A stretch of 64,000 nt of DNA from Roseovarius sp. MMSF_3281 (lineage in GTDB: Bacteria > Pseudomonadota > Alphaproteobacteria > Rhodobacterales > Rhodobacteraceae). Below, in pieces: positions 35,545-44,621 of this stretch (its first letter is position 1; every line of letters begins with the position of its first letter). The notes beneath the pieces are model-generated. The model saw only the letters and a list, made by a program, of their open reading frames with translations. It made no database searches and was not told the origin of the DNA. The stretch is from the NCBI RefSeq assembly GCF_030733685.1, contig NZ_JASHIM010000008.1:1-64000 (forward strand), in the 5' to 3' direction. The position numbers were made by a program, and so were the translations under genes.

Positions 35545-36645
35545 ATGAACATCCGACCGACCGATCTTGAGCAATCGCCCGACCGGGACGAGGCCGAGGC
35601 GGCGCTTGCCGTGTTGCGCAACTGGGCACAATCGGCCAGCCCCGAAGAAGTGGCCGATCTGGACCCAGCCGTGGCGCGTCTTTTGCCAGGGCAGGGACCG
35701 TCGAATTACCCGCCGCTTTCGCGCGATTACCCGCATGATTTCAAGGTGGACGCAGCCTACAAGGCATCCATGCCTGACCTGCAGAACGGCCCGAGTTCTC
35801 TCATTCGTGGGGCGCGGCGGCAATTGCAGCATGTTGGCATCTCGAATTTCCGCCTGCCGATCAGCTTTCACACCCGCGACAACGGCGATTTGACGCTTGA
35901 GACCTCGGTCACCGGCACCGTCAGCCTTGATGCCGACAAGAAGGGCATCAACATGTCGCGCATCATGCGCAGCTTTTACAAGCATGCGCAAAAGACCTTT
36001 AGTTTCGAGGTGATCGAGGCCGCGCTTGACGATTACATTACGGATCTCGACACGATCGATGCGCGCATCCAGATGCGGTTTTCCTACCCTATGAAGGTGC
36101 AATCCCTACGGTCGGGGCTTGAAGGGTTTCAATACTACGATATCGCCTTGGAACTGGTCGAGCGTGACGGCGTGCGCCGCAAATACATGCACATTGACTA
36201 TGTCTATTCGTCGACCTGCCCGTGCTCCCTTGAGTTGAGTGAACATGCGCGTCAGGCGCGCGGGCAGCTTGCCACGCCGCATTCGCAGCGCTCGGTTGCG
36301 CGTTTGTCTGTCGAGGTTGTCGAGGGAGACGTTCTGTGGTTCGAAGACCTGATAGACATGGCCCGCGTAGCGGTTCCAACGGAAACCCAGGTCATGGTCA
36401 AGCGCGAGGATGAACAGGCCTTTGCCGAGTTGAATGCCGCGAATCCGATCTTCGTTGAGGATGCAGCGCGGCTTTTCTGTGAACAGTTGCAGAAAGACTC
36501 GCGTGTTGGCGATTTCCGAGTTGTGGCCAGCCATCAGGAAAGCCTGCACAGTCACGATGCCGTCAGTGTCCTGACCGAAGGCGAAACTTTCGCGTCAGAC
36601 AGCATCGACCCAAAACTCTTCACAACGCTGTTTCACGTCGGCTAA
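35545..36645 (+). CDS. folE2: GTP cyclohydrolase FolE2 (type IB)
   Basis: A 366-residue GTP cyclohydrolase IB, the non-zinc-strict alternative to FolE that makes dihydroneopterin triphosphate for folate and queuosine. Recognisable parts are SSLIRGARRQLQHVGISNF, KGINMSRIMRSFYKHA and the active-site segment VYSSTCPCSLELSEHA with its cysteines. ATG 35545 follows GAGGGAGCA; the longer frame is leader. No clear Zur box is visible upstream, though FolE2 genes are often zinc-regulated in other bacteria. Confidence 0.95.
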   Translation: MNIRPTDLEQSPDRDEAEAALAVLRNWAQSASPEEVADLDPAVARLLPGQGPSNYPPLSRDYPHDFKVDAAYKASMPDLQNGPSSLIRGARRQLQHVGISNFRLPISFHTRDNGDLTLETSVTGTVSLDADKKGINMSRIMRSFYKHAQKTFSFEVIEAALDDYITDLDTIDARIQMRFSYPMKVQSLRSGLEGFQYYDIALELVERDGVRRKYMHIDYVYSSTCPCSLELSEHARQARGQLATPHSQRSVARLSVEVVEGDVLWFEDLIDMARVAVPTETQVMVKREDEQAFAELNAANPIFVEDAARLFCEQLQKDSRVGDFRVVASHQESLHSHDAVSVLTEGETFASDSIDPKLFTTLFHVG

Positions 36646-36876
36646 GGTGTTTCGCCTTTAACTTGAGGCCCCGGCATAACCCGAAATGCATTCGCCCAAT
36701 CGTTTCGCGAAGGCGCTTGGTTTTTGGGCACCTTTGCGCTTTTCGCGTTAAGGTTGGGCGAACTTCGGCCTGTGCGCTGCGTTTTGCGCGTGTGGTCTGG
36801 GGCGCGCGAAGCCCTGTCTTTATTGAAATGTTACATAGCCGCGTTAGCGCGGTCACACATTTTAAAGGAGCTTTTC

Positions 36877-37299
36877 ATGCAACATGTCACGACGCCCCTT
36901 GAATTGACTGCTGCCGCGTGGCGGATGGCAGGGTACGTGGTGGAAACAAACCTGCGGGTGGCACAGGTTTTCGGCCAGGCCGCTTTTCAGGCCAACCCTT
37001 TTTCGACCGGCGTACAGGTAGACGCGAATGCGCTTACCGCGAAACCTGTGCCGGCGAAGAAGCCCAAGGCCGCCGCGCCAAAATCGCGACCGGCAACTGC
37101 CAGCCCTGCCCCCGAAGCGAAACCAGCCAAGCCACTTTCGCCAAAATCCGCAAAGTCACAAAAAACCAAATCTGTCGCATCGAAGGTTCCGGATGCGCCC
37201 GTGGACAAGCCCGCGCGCCCACGTGCGCCATCCAAGCCACCGGCGATGCCCGAGTCGACGGGCACACGCTTAAAGAAGCCCAAAACCCCTTTGAACTGA
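36877..37299 (+). CDS. hypothetical protein with Lys/Pro/Ala-rich tail
   Basis: A 140-residue protein. The first 45 residues form a helical, phasin-like segment (LELTAAAWRMAGYVVETNL, VFGQAAFQANPF). The rest is a disordered, basic tail of AKKPKAAAPKS-type repeats, like histone-H1-like or PHA-associated proteins. TAAAGGAG lies six bases before ATG 36877, following a CCGCG-TTAG-CGCGG hairpin. A granule- or DNA-associated role is possible but unproven. Confidence 0.75.
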   Translation: MQHVTTPLELTAAAWRMAGYVVETNLRVAQVFGQAAFQANPFSTGVQVDANALTAKPVPAKKPKAAAPKSRPATASPAPEAKPAKPLSPKSAKSQKTKSVASKVPDAPVDKPARPRAPSKPPAMPESTGTRLKKPKTPLN

Positions 37300-37433
37300 A
37301 TGGCTTAACGGCCGGGTTGCATTTCATGCATCCCGGCTTTGCCGAATGGTCGGTGGTCACGTCAGGCAAGCTGACCTAAGTTGGGGTCAGGGAGGAAACC
37401 AAACCGTAGCAACCAAAGGCAACGAGGTTTCCA

Positions 37434-37661
37434 ATGACAACTTTGACCACAGACATCCATGCCGAGCGCCGCGGCTTTCGTGCCCATTTCGCCGGTTTCC
37501 TGACATCGCTGGCCCGGGGGTTCGAGGCGCATGCCTATGCCGCGTCGCGCCGCGACAAGATCGAAGCACTTCAAGCGAAATCCGATGCGGAACTTGCTGA
37601 ATTGGGCATCAAGCGCGACGAAATCGTGCATTACGTCTATCGCGACTTGTTCTACATGTGA
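37434..37661 (+). CDS. DUF1127 family small protein
   Basis: A 75-residue protein with the DUF1127 end pattern, here SRRDKIEALQAKSDAELAEL and GIKRDEIVHYVYRDLF. Such proteins affect RNA turnover and phosphate or nitrogen responses in some alphaproteobacteria. It precedes a related gene at 37795, probably an old tandem duplicate. Confidence 0.85.
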   Translation: MTTLTTDIHAERRGFRAHFAGFLTSLARGFEAHAYAASRRDKIEALQAKSDAELAELGIKRDEIVHYVYRDLFYM

Positions 37662-37794
37662 ATCATACAGGCTTTGGGCGGCATAGCTGCAACATCCTGC
37701 GCCGCCCATGCCTTTATCCATGATTTTCGGACCGAGTCGTGCTATCCAAGTGACCATGGGAGGAGCCCAAACCCGATAAGGAAAGGGGTTCCTG

Positions 37795-38019
37795 ATGACA
37801 CAACGTATCGACATCGAATTCGTACCCGACACTTGGCGTAAAACGCTTGATCTTTACCTTGCCGAACATGCCCATGGCATGAATGGCTACATGCTCAGCC
37901 GCGGGCATCTGGAACGGATAATGCGCTTGCACGCGATGACCGAGCCGGAATTGGCGCTACTGGGATTAAAGCATGATGAAATCGTGCCCCATGTGCTGGG
38001 TGATTTGCTAGCGGCCTGA
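37795..38019 (+). CDS. DUF1127-like small protein
   Basis: A 74-residue protein whose second half (RIMRLHAMTEPELALLGLKH, then DEIVPHVLGDL) parallels the end of the gene at 37434, including the DEIVxxVxxDL ending. The N-terminus differs. AAGGAAAGGGG lies before ATG 37795. Likely a diverged tandem relative; a hairpin follows its stop. Confidence 0.8.
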   Translation: MTQRIDIEFVPDTWRKTLDLYLAEHAHGMNGYMLSRGHLERIMRLHAMTEPELALLGLKHDEIVPHVLGDLLAA

Positions 38020-38038
38020 AATCAAACCCAGATTACAT

Positions 38039-38069
38039 CCCCCAAGACCGCTTTGGATGGCTTTGGGGG
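38039..38069 (+). terminator. possible hairpin terminator
   Basis: CCCCCAAG and CTTTGGGGG pair with one bulged T around 14 bases, 20 bases after the DUF1127-like stop. The following T-run is weak. Confidence 0.4.
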
Positions 38070-38115
38070 CGCTCTTGCTTGACACTTGGCTGGCCTCGGG
38101 CCAACTCTGCGCTTC

Positions 38116-39564
38116 ATGATTGATCTGCGCCCCGTGGGATATGTGATCGGCCTCTTGGTGCTGGCCCTCGGGTTGGCCATGGTGCTGCCGATGCTGGTGG
38201 ACATCGCCGAAGGGCGGGGTCATTGGGCTGTTTTCGCGGAAAGTGCGGTGATCACCATGTTGATTGGTGGGCTTGTCTCCTTGGCGTGCAAAAATGGCGT
38301 GCGCGAGGGGCTGACCATTCAGCAAACCTTTCTTTTGACCACGGGCGTTTGGGTGGCGCTGCCAATTTTTGGCGCCTTGCCCTTTTTGCTGGGTGAGACC
38401 GAGGCCCGCGTGGTCGACGCGGTATTTGAAGCCATGTCAGGATTGACGACCACCGGCTCCACGGTTTTTTCCGGCCTTGATGATTTACCCAAGGGTATTC
38501 TTCTCTGGCGTGGCATCTTGCAGTGGTTGGGCGGGGTCGGGATCATCGTTGTGGCCATGGTGTTCTTACCCGAACTCCGGGTCGGGGGGATGCAGATTTT
38601 CCGCTCGGAAGCCTTCGAAACGATGGGAAAGATCCTGCCGCGCGCCAGTGCCATAGCCTCACAGATTTCCGTCATATATCTGGCGCTGACGTTGGCCTGC
38701 GTAGCCTGCTACATGATCTTGGGGATGCAGGCATTCGATGCCACCGTTCACGCTTTGACGACGGTCTCGACAGGCGGCTTTTCGAATTACGATGCTTCGT
38801 TCGGCGCATTCAGCGGGCCTTTGGAATATGTCGCGTCGGTTTTCATGATCCTCGCGGCTTTGCCTTTCGTGCGTTACGTTCAGCTGTTGAATGGCAACCC
38901 CAAGCCGCTTTGGCGCGATACGCAAATCCATGGTTTTGTCCTCACTATTCTGGTTTTGGTGGTCGGCATGGGCGTTTTCCTCGTCCATGTCTTCCCACAT
39001 CACCCCGAGCAAGCCCTGCGCGAAGCTCTGTTCAATATCACCTCCATTATCTCGGGGACGGGATATGCAAGCGTGGACTATATGGGGTGGGGGGCGCTTC
39101 CGATCACGCTGTTTTTCTTTATCGGTTTGATAGGTGGTTGCGCGGGGTCGACTGCCTGTTCAGTCAAGATTTTCCGATATCAGATTCTTTTTGCGTCGAT
39201 CCGATCTCAGCTTCGGAGAATTTATTCCCCCCATGGGGTATTCACTCCGCGCTACGACGGCCGGCCCATTGCAGACGACGTGCTCAACTCGGTCATGTCG
39301 TTCTTCGTGTTCTTTGTCGTAACCTTGGGGGTGGTCAGTGTCATCTTGGGGTTCACTGGGCTTGATTTTGTTACGTCGATTTCCGGGGCCGCGGCGGCAC
39401 TGGCCAATATTGGCCCCGGTCTGGGTGAAATCATCGGGCCTGCGGGCAATTTTGCCGCGCTCAACGATACCGCGAAATGGGTCTTGGTGGCTGCAATGCT
39501 TATTGGCCGCCTGGAGCTACTTGCAGTCTACGCAATCTTTACCATCAGCTTTTGGAGGGCATGA
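38116..39564 (+). CDS. trkH: TrkH family potassium uptake protein
   Basis: A 482-residue membrane protein, the pore-forming subunit of Trk-type K+ uptake. The four selectivity-filter loops appear as MSGLTTTGSTVFSG, LTTVSTGGFSNYDASFG, TSIISGTGYASVDY and AALANIGPGLGE, each with the conserved glycine. ATG 38116 is the family N-terminus; the earlier frame is leader. No trkA is adjacent. Its stop overlaps the next gene's ATG by four bases, an odd partner for a potassium channel. Confidence 0.95.
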   Translation: MIDLRPVGYVIGLLVLALGLAMVLPMLVDIAEGRGHWAVFAESAVITMLIGGLVSLACKNGVREGLTIQQTFLLTTGVWVALPIFGALPFLLGETEARVVDAVFEAMSGLTTTGSTVFSGLDDLPKGILLWRGILQWLGGVGIIVVAMVFLPELRVGGMQIFRSEAFETMGKILPRASAIASQISVIYLALTLACVACYMILGMQAFDATVHALTTVSTGGFSNYDASFGAFSGPLEYVASVFMILAALPFVRYVQLLNGNPKPLWRDTQIHGFVLTILVLVVGMGVFLVHVFPHHPEQALREALFNITSIISGTGYASVDYMGWGALPITLFFFIGLIGGCAGSTACSVKIFRYQILFASIRSQLRRIYSPHGVFTPRYDGRPIADDVLNSVMSFFVFFVVTLGVVSVILGFTGLDFVTSISGAAAALANIGPGLGEIIGPAGNFAALNDTAKWVLVAAMLIGRLELLAVYAIFTISFWRA

Positions 39565-41171
39565 TGACGAAAAGGGCACTTGGGGCACAAATCTCGCATA
39601 TGTTGAAATCACGGGGTGTGGATGTCATCTTCGGCATCCCCGGCGTGCATAATCAGGAACTTTACCGTGGTATCGAAGAAGCCGGCATGACCCATGTTTT
39701 GGCCCGTCATGAACAAGGTGCGGGCTTCATGGCCGATGGCTATGCCCGGGCCAGCGGCAGGCCCGGCGTGGCCTACGTGATTACCGGTCCGGGACTTTGC
39801 AACATCATGACCCCGATGGGACAGGCCTATTCCGATAGTGTCCCGATCCTGGTTATCTCATCCTGCCTTGATGAAACCGCCGCGATCCGTGGGCAACTAC
39901 ACCAGATGCGCGATCAGAAGGCTGCGGCCGCCACCGTTTGTGACTGGTCCGAGGAGGCCCGTACACCACAAGCCGCATATGGCCTGGTTGATCGCGCCCT
40001 AACCGAGTTTCACACCCGTCGTCCGCGCAGTAAACACATCCAGGTTCCGATTTCCGCGCTTGGCGCACCTGCCGATCCCGCGCCTGCGCCTGTTGAAATG
40101 GGGCCTGGTCCGGTAGATCAAGCCTCGCCCCTGCGGCTTGAACCTTTGCGTGAGTGGCTGCGTGCATCGAAGCGGCCCTTGTTCATTTTCGGGGGTGGGG
40201 CGGTGCGCCACCTCGATACCGCTTCGGGGGATCATCAATGGCTCGACATGCTGCGCGGTATGGGCGCGGCCAGCTTTACCACCTATGCAGCGCGTGGATT
40301 GATCCCCGAGGGCTTCCCCCTGCATTTCGGATCCTACCTTGGTCGGCCTGCCAGTGCCGATGTGATCGCCTCTGCCGACCTGGTGATCGCCGTGGGAACC
40401 GAGCTTTCGGAATGCGACCTGTGGCGCGATGACTTGGGCCACAAGGGGCGCTTGGTGCGCATTGACCTTGACCCCGAAGTGGTCAGTGACCGGCACGCGG
40501 CCGATATGCAAATCCTTGGCGGGGCTCATGGTCATCTGGTCTCTGCGCTGATCGAGATGCAGGAGGAGCCAGCCAAAACCGGCTGGGCGGTGTCCGAGGT
40601 CACCAGCTTTCGGGCTGCTGCACGTTCGGAGGTGGATGCCGAACGCCCCGGTATCGTGCCCATATGCGATGCCCTGCGCGCGGAGTTGCCGGACGACACG
40701 ATGATCTATTCCGACATGACGCAATTCGCCTATGTGGCAAACGAGGTCTGGCATATGCCGAAGCCGGGGCATTGGCACCACCCCACGGGCTTCGGCACCT
40801 TGGGCTATGCCTTGCCCGCGGCTGTCGGCGGGGCCATGGCACGACGGGACAAACCGACCATGGCGATCGCTGGCGACTACGGGTTTCAATACACCCTGCA
40901 AGAGCTTGGCGCCGCTGTTGAGCTGGGGCTGCCACTCCCCATTCTTTTGTGGGACAACGGCAAGCTCAAGGAAATCGACGACAGTATGATCAGCGCACAG
41001 ATCGCCCCGAAGGCGGTTGTCGCGCATAATCCGGATTTCGGGGCCTTGGCCCGGGCCTATGGGGCATATGCGACACGCCCGGCGGATTTGAAAGAGCTTG
41101 TGCGCGACGTCGGTCAGGCCTTCAAGGCGGATCGCCCGACACTCATTCACATGACGCCGGATATGCTGTGA
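39561..41171 (+). CDS. ThDP-dependent decarboxylase, 5-guanidino-2-oxopentanoate decarboxylase (AruI)-like
   Basis: A 536-residue enzyme of the acetolactate synthase/AruI superfamily. Glu51 in LARHEQGAGFMADGYAR is the cofactor-activating glutamate. The ThDP-binding region reads AIAGDYGFQYTLQELGAAVE, with WDNGK completing the motif. Overall resemblance is to AruI, which decarboxylates 2-ketoarginine in the arginine transaminase pathway; this is from memory of the family. GGAGGG precedes ATG 39561. An AruH-like transaminase, the preceding enzyme of that pathway, lies at 50828. Confidence 0.85.
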   Translation: MMTKRALGAQISHMLKSRGVDVIFGIPGVHNQELYRGIEEAGMTHVLARHEQGAGFMADGYARASGRPGVAYVITGPGLCNIMTPMGQAYSDSVPILVISSCLDETAAIRGQLHQMRDQKAAAATVCDWSEEARTPQAAYGLVDRALTEFHTRRPRSKHIQVPISALGAPADPAPAPVEMGPGPVDQASPLRLEPLREWLRASKRPLFIFGGGAVRHLDTASGDHQWLDMLRGMGAASFTTYAARGLIPEGFPLHFGSYLGRPASADVIASADLVIAVGTELSECDLWRDDLGHKGRLVRIDLDPEVVSDRHAADMQILGGAHGHLVSALIEMQEEPAKTGWAVSEVTSFRAAARSEVDAERPGIVPICDALRAELPDDTMIYSDMTQFAYVANEVWHMPKPGHWHHPTGFGTLGYALPAAVGGAMARRDKPTMAIAGDYGFQYTLQELGAAVELGLPLPILLWDNGKLKEIDDSMISAQIAPKAVVAHNPDFGALARAYGAYATRPADLKELVRDVGQAFKADRPTLIHMTPDML

Positions 41172-41175
41172 GGCT

Positions 41176-41206
41176 CAGGGCCTGTGGTAAGTGTCCACAG
41201 GCCCTG
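41176..41206. terminator. bidirectional terminator
   Basis: A perfect 12-base stem CAGGGCCTGTGG / CCACAGGCCCTG around seven bases, placed between the converging ends of the ThDP enzyme gene and the trypsin-fold gene. Confidence 0.88.
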
Positions 41207-41233
41207 GAAAACTGTTACGGCGACGATGCGCAA

Positions 41234-42997
41234 TCATTCCCAACAGCTGACCAGCACCGTCATGCTTGACGCCCGGTTTGTCAGGATTTCCGGTGCGATC
41301 TGTTCCTGTTCGGTGGTCGCCGACGGCGAGACGCCAGCCTCTTGCAGAACACGCTGAACGGCCTCGGCATCGGCGGCAAAGCTGACCCCCTCGGGGAGTT
41401 GCCGACCATTTTGACGATGGGGCAGCAGCATCCCCAGTACCGCACCGCCCGCATCCACGACGGGACCACCGGCATCCCCTTCAAGGGCCGCAAGCGCCAA
41501 ACGTTTCAGGGTGTCTTCCCCGTTCAGGCCTTGCAACTCGGCCAATTGCCCGAAGGTCAATGTCGGCGCGCCAAGCACCCCCCCATAGGAATACCCGGCC
41601 ACGGCCACATCGGATTGAAGCCGCGGCATGGCCTTCTGGAAGGCGGCCACATTCATGGGGGCCAGTGATTCAACGGGGCGCAGCACGGCGATACCCAGAT
41701 CCTGGTTCAGGGTGACAACCCTGGCCTCATAGTCTTCGTCGATCGTGATCTTGCCGCAGCTTTCGGTAACCTCGGCCGTGGTCACGACAGTGCCTGCGCT
41801 ATCGACATAAAAGCCCGAGCGCGACAGTTTCGGTTTGCGCACTTCCAAACCGGAAACAAGGTCGATACTCGGCTCTGTCCCGACGCCAGCCGAGGGGTCG
41901 AGCACGCCATCCAGCCGGGCAAAGCTTTCCTGCATTTCACCAAGAAGCCGCATACGCCGCTCTTCATCGCCCGCGGGCCAGATCAGGGTGAAGCCTTTCA
42001 CATGTCCATCCTTCAACCACGCCTGCGTGTGCGAGATGGTCAAAGCCCCTTCGCCAATCAAGGTAAAGGCACGCCGATCAAGGGTGCGCGGCCCTGTCTC
42101 CGGGACAATTTCAAGCGTCTGCATGATGTCGTACAGTCCGGCAAGCGTGTTTTCATTGCCTTCCTGGCTGATCAAAAGAACCTTGGCTTCGATGTCGTCT
42201 GTCGCGCTGTAATGGGCAAACGGCGGTTCGTACTTTTCGAATTCGACAACCCCTGTGGGCAGAGACATCTCGATACCGGCACCTTCATCGCGGACAACTT
42301 GCAAATCCAGGTCTTCAAGGATTTCGTTATACTGGCGTAGCAGTTCGGCCCGCTGCAGCGTGGTCAGAATACCGGTTTCCTCGAAGCTGTTGGCGCTTTG
42401 CCAACGGGCCATGGCCCCACGCGTACCCCGGCCAAAGGCTGCATCAATCGCGCCGCCATAGAAACCCGCCCATTTCAAGGCTTCCTGCAGTTCGGTACGT
42501 TCCTCACGGGTCAACTCGCGTTCGTTGGCGCGGGCCTCACGCGGGGTTTCATCGGGCTCTTCTATTTCGGGTACAGGTGCCGGAGCCGCTTCGGCCAGGT
42601 TTTCGTCTTGGCCTTGCGGGGTCGTTTGCGGTGCGGCGGTTTCGGGTGCGGCTTCGGCCAGGGTATTGGCCCCGACCGGCCAGAATTGTTGCCGGTAATC
42701 AGAACTGTCAGCAATGTAACTATCACGCGGGATCAATCCTTCGGCACGATAAACGCGCAAGACCTGCTCGGCATCCGTGCGGGTGTAGGGGCCAAGCGCG
42801 ATACCATACCAACCGCCCCCCAGGGAAAAGCCGTTCACATCCTGCAACTCGGCGGCATAGCCCCGGATGCTTTGTTGCGCCTGCGTAAGACTTGGCTGTG
42901 CCTCGATCTGTACCCACGCCAACCCGTCGTCCTGCGCCCGCGCCGCAGGCGCCATCATCAGGATTGCCAGTGTCAGTGCCGTCAAAATCCGCGTCAT
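41234..42997 (-). CDS. secreted SPOR/peptidoglycan-binding protein with degenerate trypsin fold
   Basis: A 587-residue protein with signal peptide (ILTALTLAILMMAPAARA). Residues 25-95 resemble a SPOR domain, residues 165-230 a PGB_1 peptidoglycan-binding domain (LQEALKWAGFYGGAIDAAFG), and the C-terminal 200 a trypsin-like fold. The catalytic serine motif GDSGGP reads GDAGGP, and the histidine motif TAAH reads TTAEV; only the DLGIAVL aspartate remains. It should therefore be proteolytically inactive. ATG 42997 begins the signal peptide. A role at the cell wall or septum is likely from the domains. Confidence 0.85.
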   Translation of the reverse strand: MTRILTALTLAILMMAPAARAQDDGLAWVQIEAQPSLTQAQQSIRGYAAELQDVNGFSLGGGWYGIALGPYTRTDAEQVLRVYRAEGLIPRDSYIADSSDYRQQFWPVGANTLAEAAPETAAPQTTPQGQDENLAEAAPAPVPEIEEPDETPREARANERELTREERTELQEALKWAGFYGGAIDAAFGRGTRGAMARWQSANSFEETGILTTLQRAELLRQYNEILEDLDLQVVRDEGAGIEMSLPTGVVEFEKYEPPFAHYSATDDIEAKVLLISQEGNENTLAGLYDIMQTLEIVPETGPRTLDRRAFTLIGEGALTISHTQAWLKDGHVKGFTLIWPAGDEERRMRLLGEMQESFARLDGVLDPSAGVGTEPSIDLVSGLEVRKPKLSRSGFYVDSAGTVVTTAEVTESCGKITIDEDYEARVVTLNQDLGIAVLRPVESLAPMNVAAFQKAMPRLQSDVAVAGYSYGGVLGAPTLTFGQLAELQGLNGEDTLKRLALAALEGDAGGPVVDAGGAVLGMLLPHRQNGRQLPEGVSFAADAEAVQRVLQEAGVSPSATTEQEQIAPEILTNRASSMTVLVSCWE

Positions 42998-43164
42998 ATG
43001 ACCCAATTGCCCGTACCCTTGCGTTAAATGCGTGTTGTTTCGGAATCTTTTAGCAAATCTGCGGCGGCATGCACCCAAAATATCGCTTGTCCCGCAATTG
43101 ACCCTGTCCCATCCGCGCCGTAGGTAAGGGCGGCGATTTCAGGCGCTCAGCCCCGGAGACTATC

Positions 43165-44094
43165 ATGGTGCAACAAACCGGAAAACCCCGCAGCTTTCAG
43201 GAGATCATCCTGCGGCTGCAAGCCTACTGGTCCGAGCAGGGCTGCGCGGTGATGCAGCCCTATGACATGGAGGTGGGCGCGGGCACGTTCCACCCGGCGA
43301 CCACGCTGCGTTCCTTGGGGTCCAAGCCTTGGGCCGCGGCCTATGTGCAGCCCTCGCGCCGCCCGACTGACGGGCGCTATGGCGAAAACCCCAACCGGTT
43401 GCAGCACTATTACCAATACCAGGTGCTGATCAAACCCAGCCCGCCCAACCTGCAAGAGCTGTACCTTGGCAGCCTCAAGGCCATTGGCATCGATATTGCC
43501 CTGCATGACATCCGCTTTGTCGAGGACGACTGGGAAAGCCCCACCTTGGGGGCTTGGGGCCTTGGCTGGGAAGTTTGGTGCGACGGTATGGAAGTCAGCC
43601 AGTTCACCTATTTCCAGCAGGTCGGCGGCCATGATTGCCACCCGGTTTCGGGTGAATTGACCTATGGGCTGGAACGTCTGGCGATGTACGTTCTGGGCAT
43701 CGACCACGTAATGGACATGCCCTTCAACGACCCGGACGCACCGATTGCCCTGTCGTATGGCGATGTCTTTCGCCAGACCGAACAGGAATACAGCCGCTGG
43801 AACTTCGACGTGGCCAATACCGACGTGCTGTTCAAACAGTTCGAAGAGGCCGAGGCCGAGTGCGAGGCGATCCTTTCCCAGGATCACGAAGATCCCAAAA
43901 CCGGCAAGCGGATCGTCATGGCGCATCCGGCCTATGATCAATGCATCAAGGCCAGCCACCTGTTTAACCTGCTCGATGCGCGCGGCGTGATCTCGGTTAC
44001 TGAACGGCAGGCCTATATCGGGCGGGTGCGCGCCTTGGCCAAGAAATGCGCCGACGCCTTCGTGCAGACCGAAGCCGGAGGGCACGCGGCGTGA
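43165..44094 (+). CDS. glyQ: glycine--tRNA ligase alpha subunit
   Basis: A 309-residue alpha subunit of the bacterial heterotetrameric glycyl-tRNA synthetase. Motifs [58 protein letters not shown] and [16 protein letters not shown] are all present. ATG 43165. Its stop overlaps the start of the DUF6446 gene by one base (TGATG). Confidence 0.98.
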   Translation: MVQQTGKPRSFQEIILRLQAYWSEQGCAVMQPYDMEVGAGTFHPATTLRSLGSKPWAAAYVQPSRRPTDGRYGENPNRLQHYYQYQVLIKPSPPNLQELYLGSLKAIGIDIALHDIRFVEDDWESPTLGAWGLGWEVWCDGMEVSQFTYFQQVGGHDCHPVSGELTYGLERLAMYVLGIDHVMDMPFNDPDAPIALSYGDVFRQTEQEYSRWNFDVANTDVLFKQFEEAEAECEAILSQDHEDPKTGKRIVMAHPAYDQCIKASHLFNLLDARGVISVTERQAYIGRVRALAKKCADAFVQTEAGGHAA

Positions 44095-44618
44095 TGGGCA
44101 AAATCCTGGGAGGGTCGATCGTGGTTGCGGCAATCGTGGCGGGGATTTTCCTATATTACCAACAGATCTACGCCTATTACGAACCGGTGAAGGCAACCGG
44201 TACCGATGACGTGCAGATGACTTCGCTGGTCTCGGGCGCACCCGAACCCGTGCTTTACGACAACTTCGAAGCGATCGATGCCGAAAGTTCCCCGATCCGC
44301 TATCGCGCCTGTTTCACCACCACCATGAGCCACGCCATGCTGAGCGAAACCTATGAACCCTATGACGGGGCCGAGCCGTTGGTCGCGCCGGGCTGGTTTG
44401 ACTGCTTTGACGCGGTCGAAGTGGGCACCGCCTTGGAAGAGGGGCGCGCCTTGGCCTTCTTGGGTGAAAAGAACATCCAATACGGTATCGACCGGATCGT
44501 CGCCATCACCGAGGACGGGCGCGGCTATGTCTGGCACCAGATCAACCATTGTGGCGAGGTTGTCTTTGATGGTGAGCCCGCCCCCGAAAACTGCCCCGAA
44601 CCACCTGAAGGGTACTGA
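44094..44618 (+). CDS. single-pass membrane protein inserted between glyQ and glyS (possibly DUF6446)
   Basis: A 174-residue protein with an N-terminal helix (GSIVVAAIVAGIFLYYQQ) and a domain containing spaced cysteines (YRACFTTTMS, GWFDCFDAVEVG, NHCGEVVFDG, ENCPEPP), which suggests disulfides outside the membrane. I recall this family as DUF6446 in Rhodobacterales, unverified. It is coupled to glyQ by a one-base overlap and precedes glyS by three bases, so it is made together with glycyl-tRNA synthetase. Its link to that enzyme is unknown. Confidence 0.85.
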   Translation: MGKILGGSIVVAAIVAGIFLYYQQIYAYYEPVKATGTDDVQMTSLVSGAPEPVLYDNFEAIDAESSPIRYRACFTTTMSHAMLSETYEPYDGAEPLVAPGWFDCFDAVEVGTALEEGRALAFLGEKNIQYGIDRIVAITEDGRGYVWHQINHCGEVVFDGEPAPENCPEPPEGY

Positions 44619-44621
44619 CTT

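Noticed and set aside
36646..36876. Fourth copy of the 118-bp repeat
   Set aside because: Only CGTTTCGCGAAGGCGC resembles one arm; the core and second hairpin are absent.
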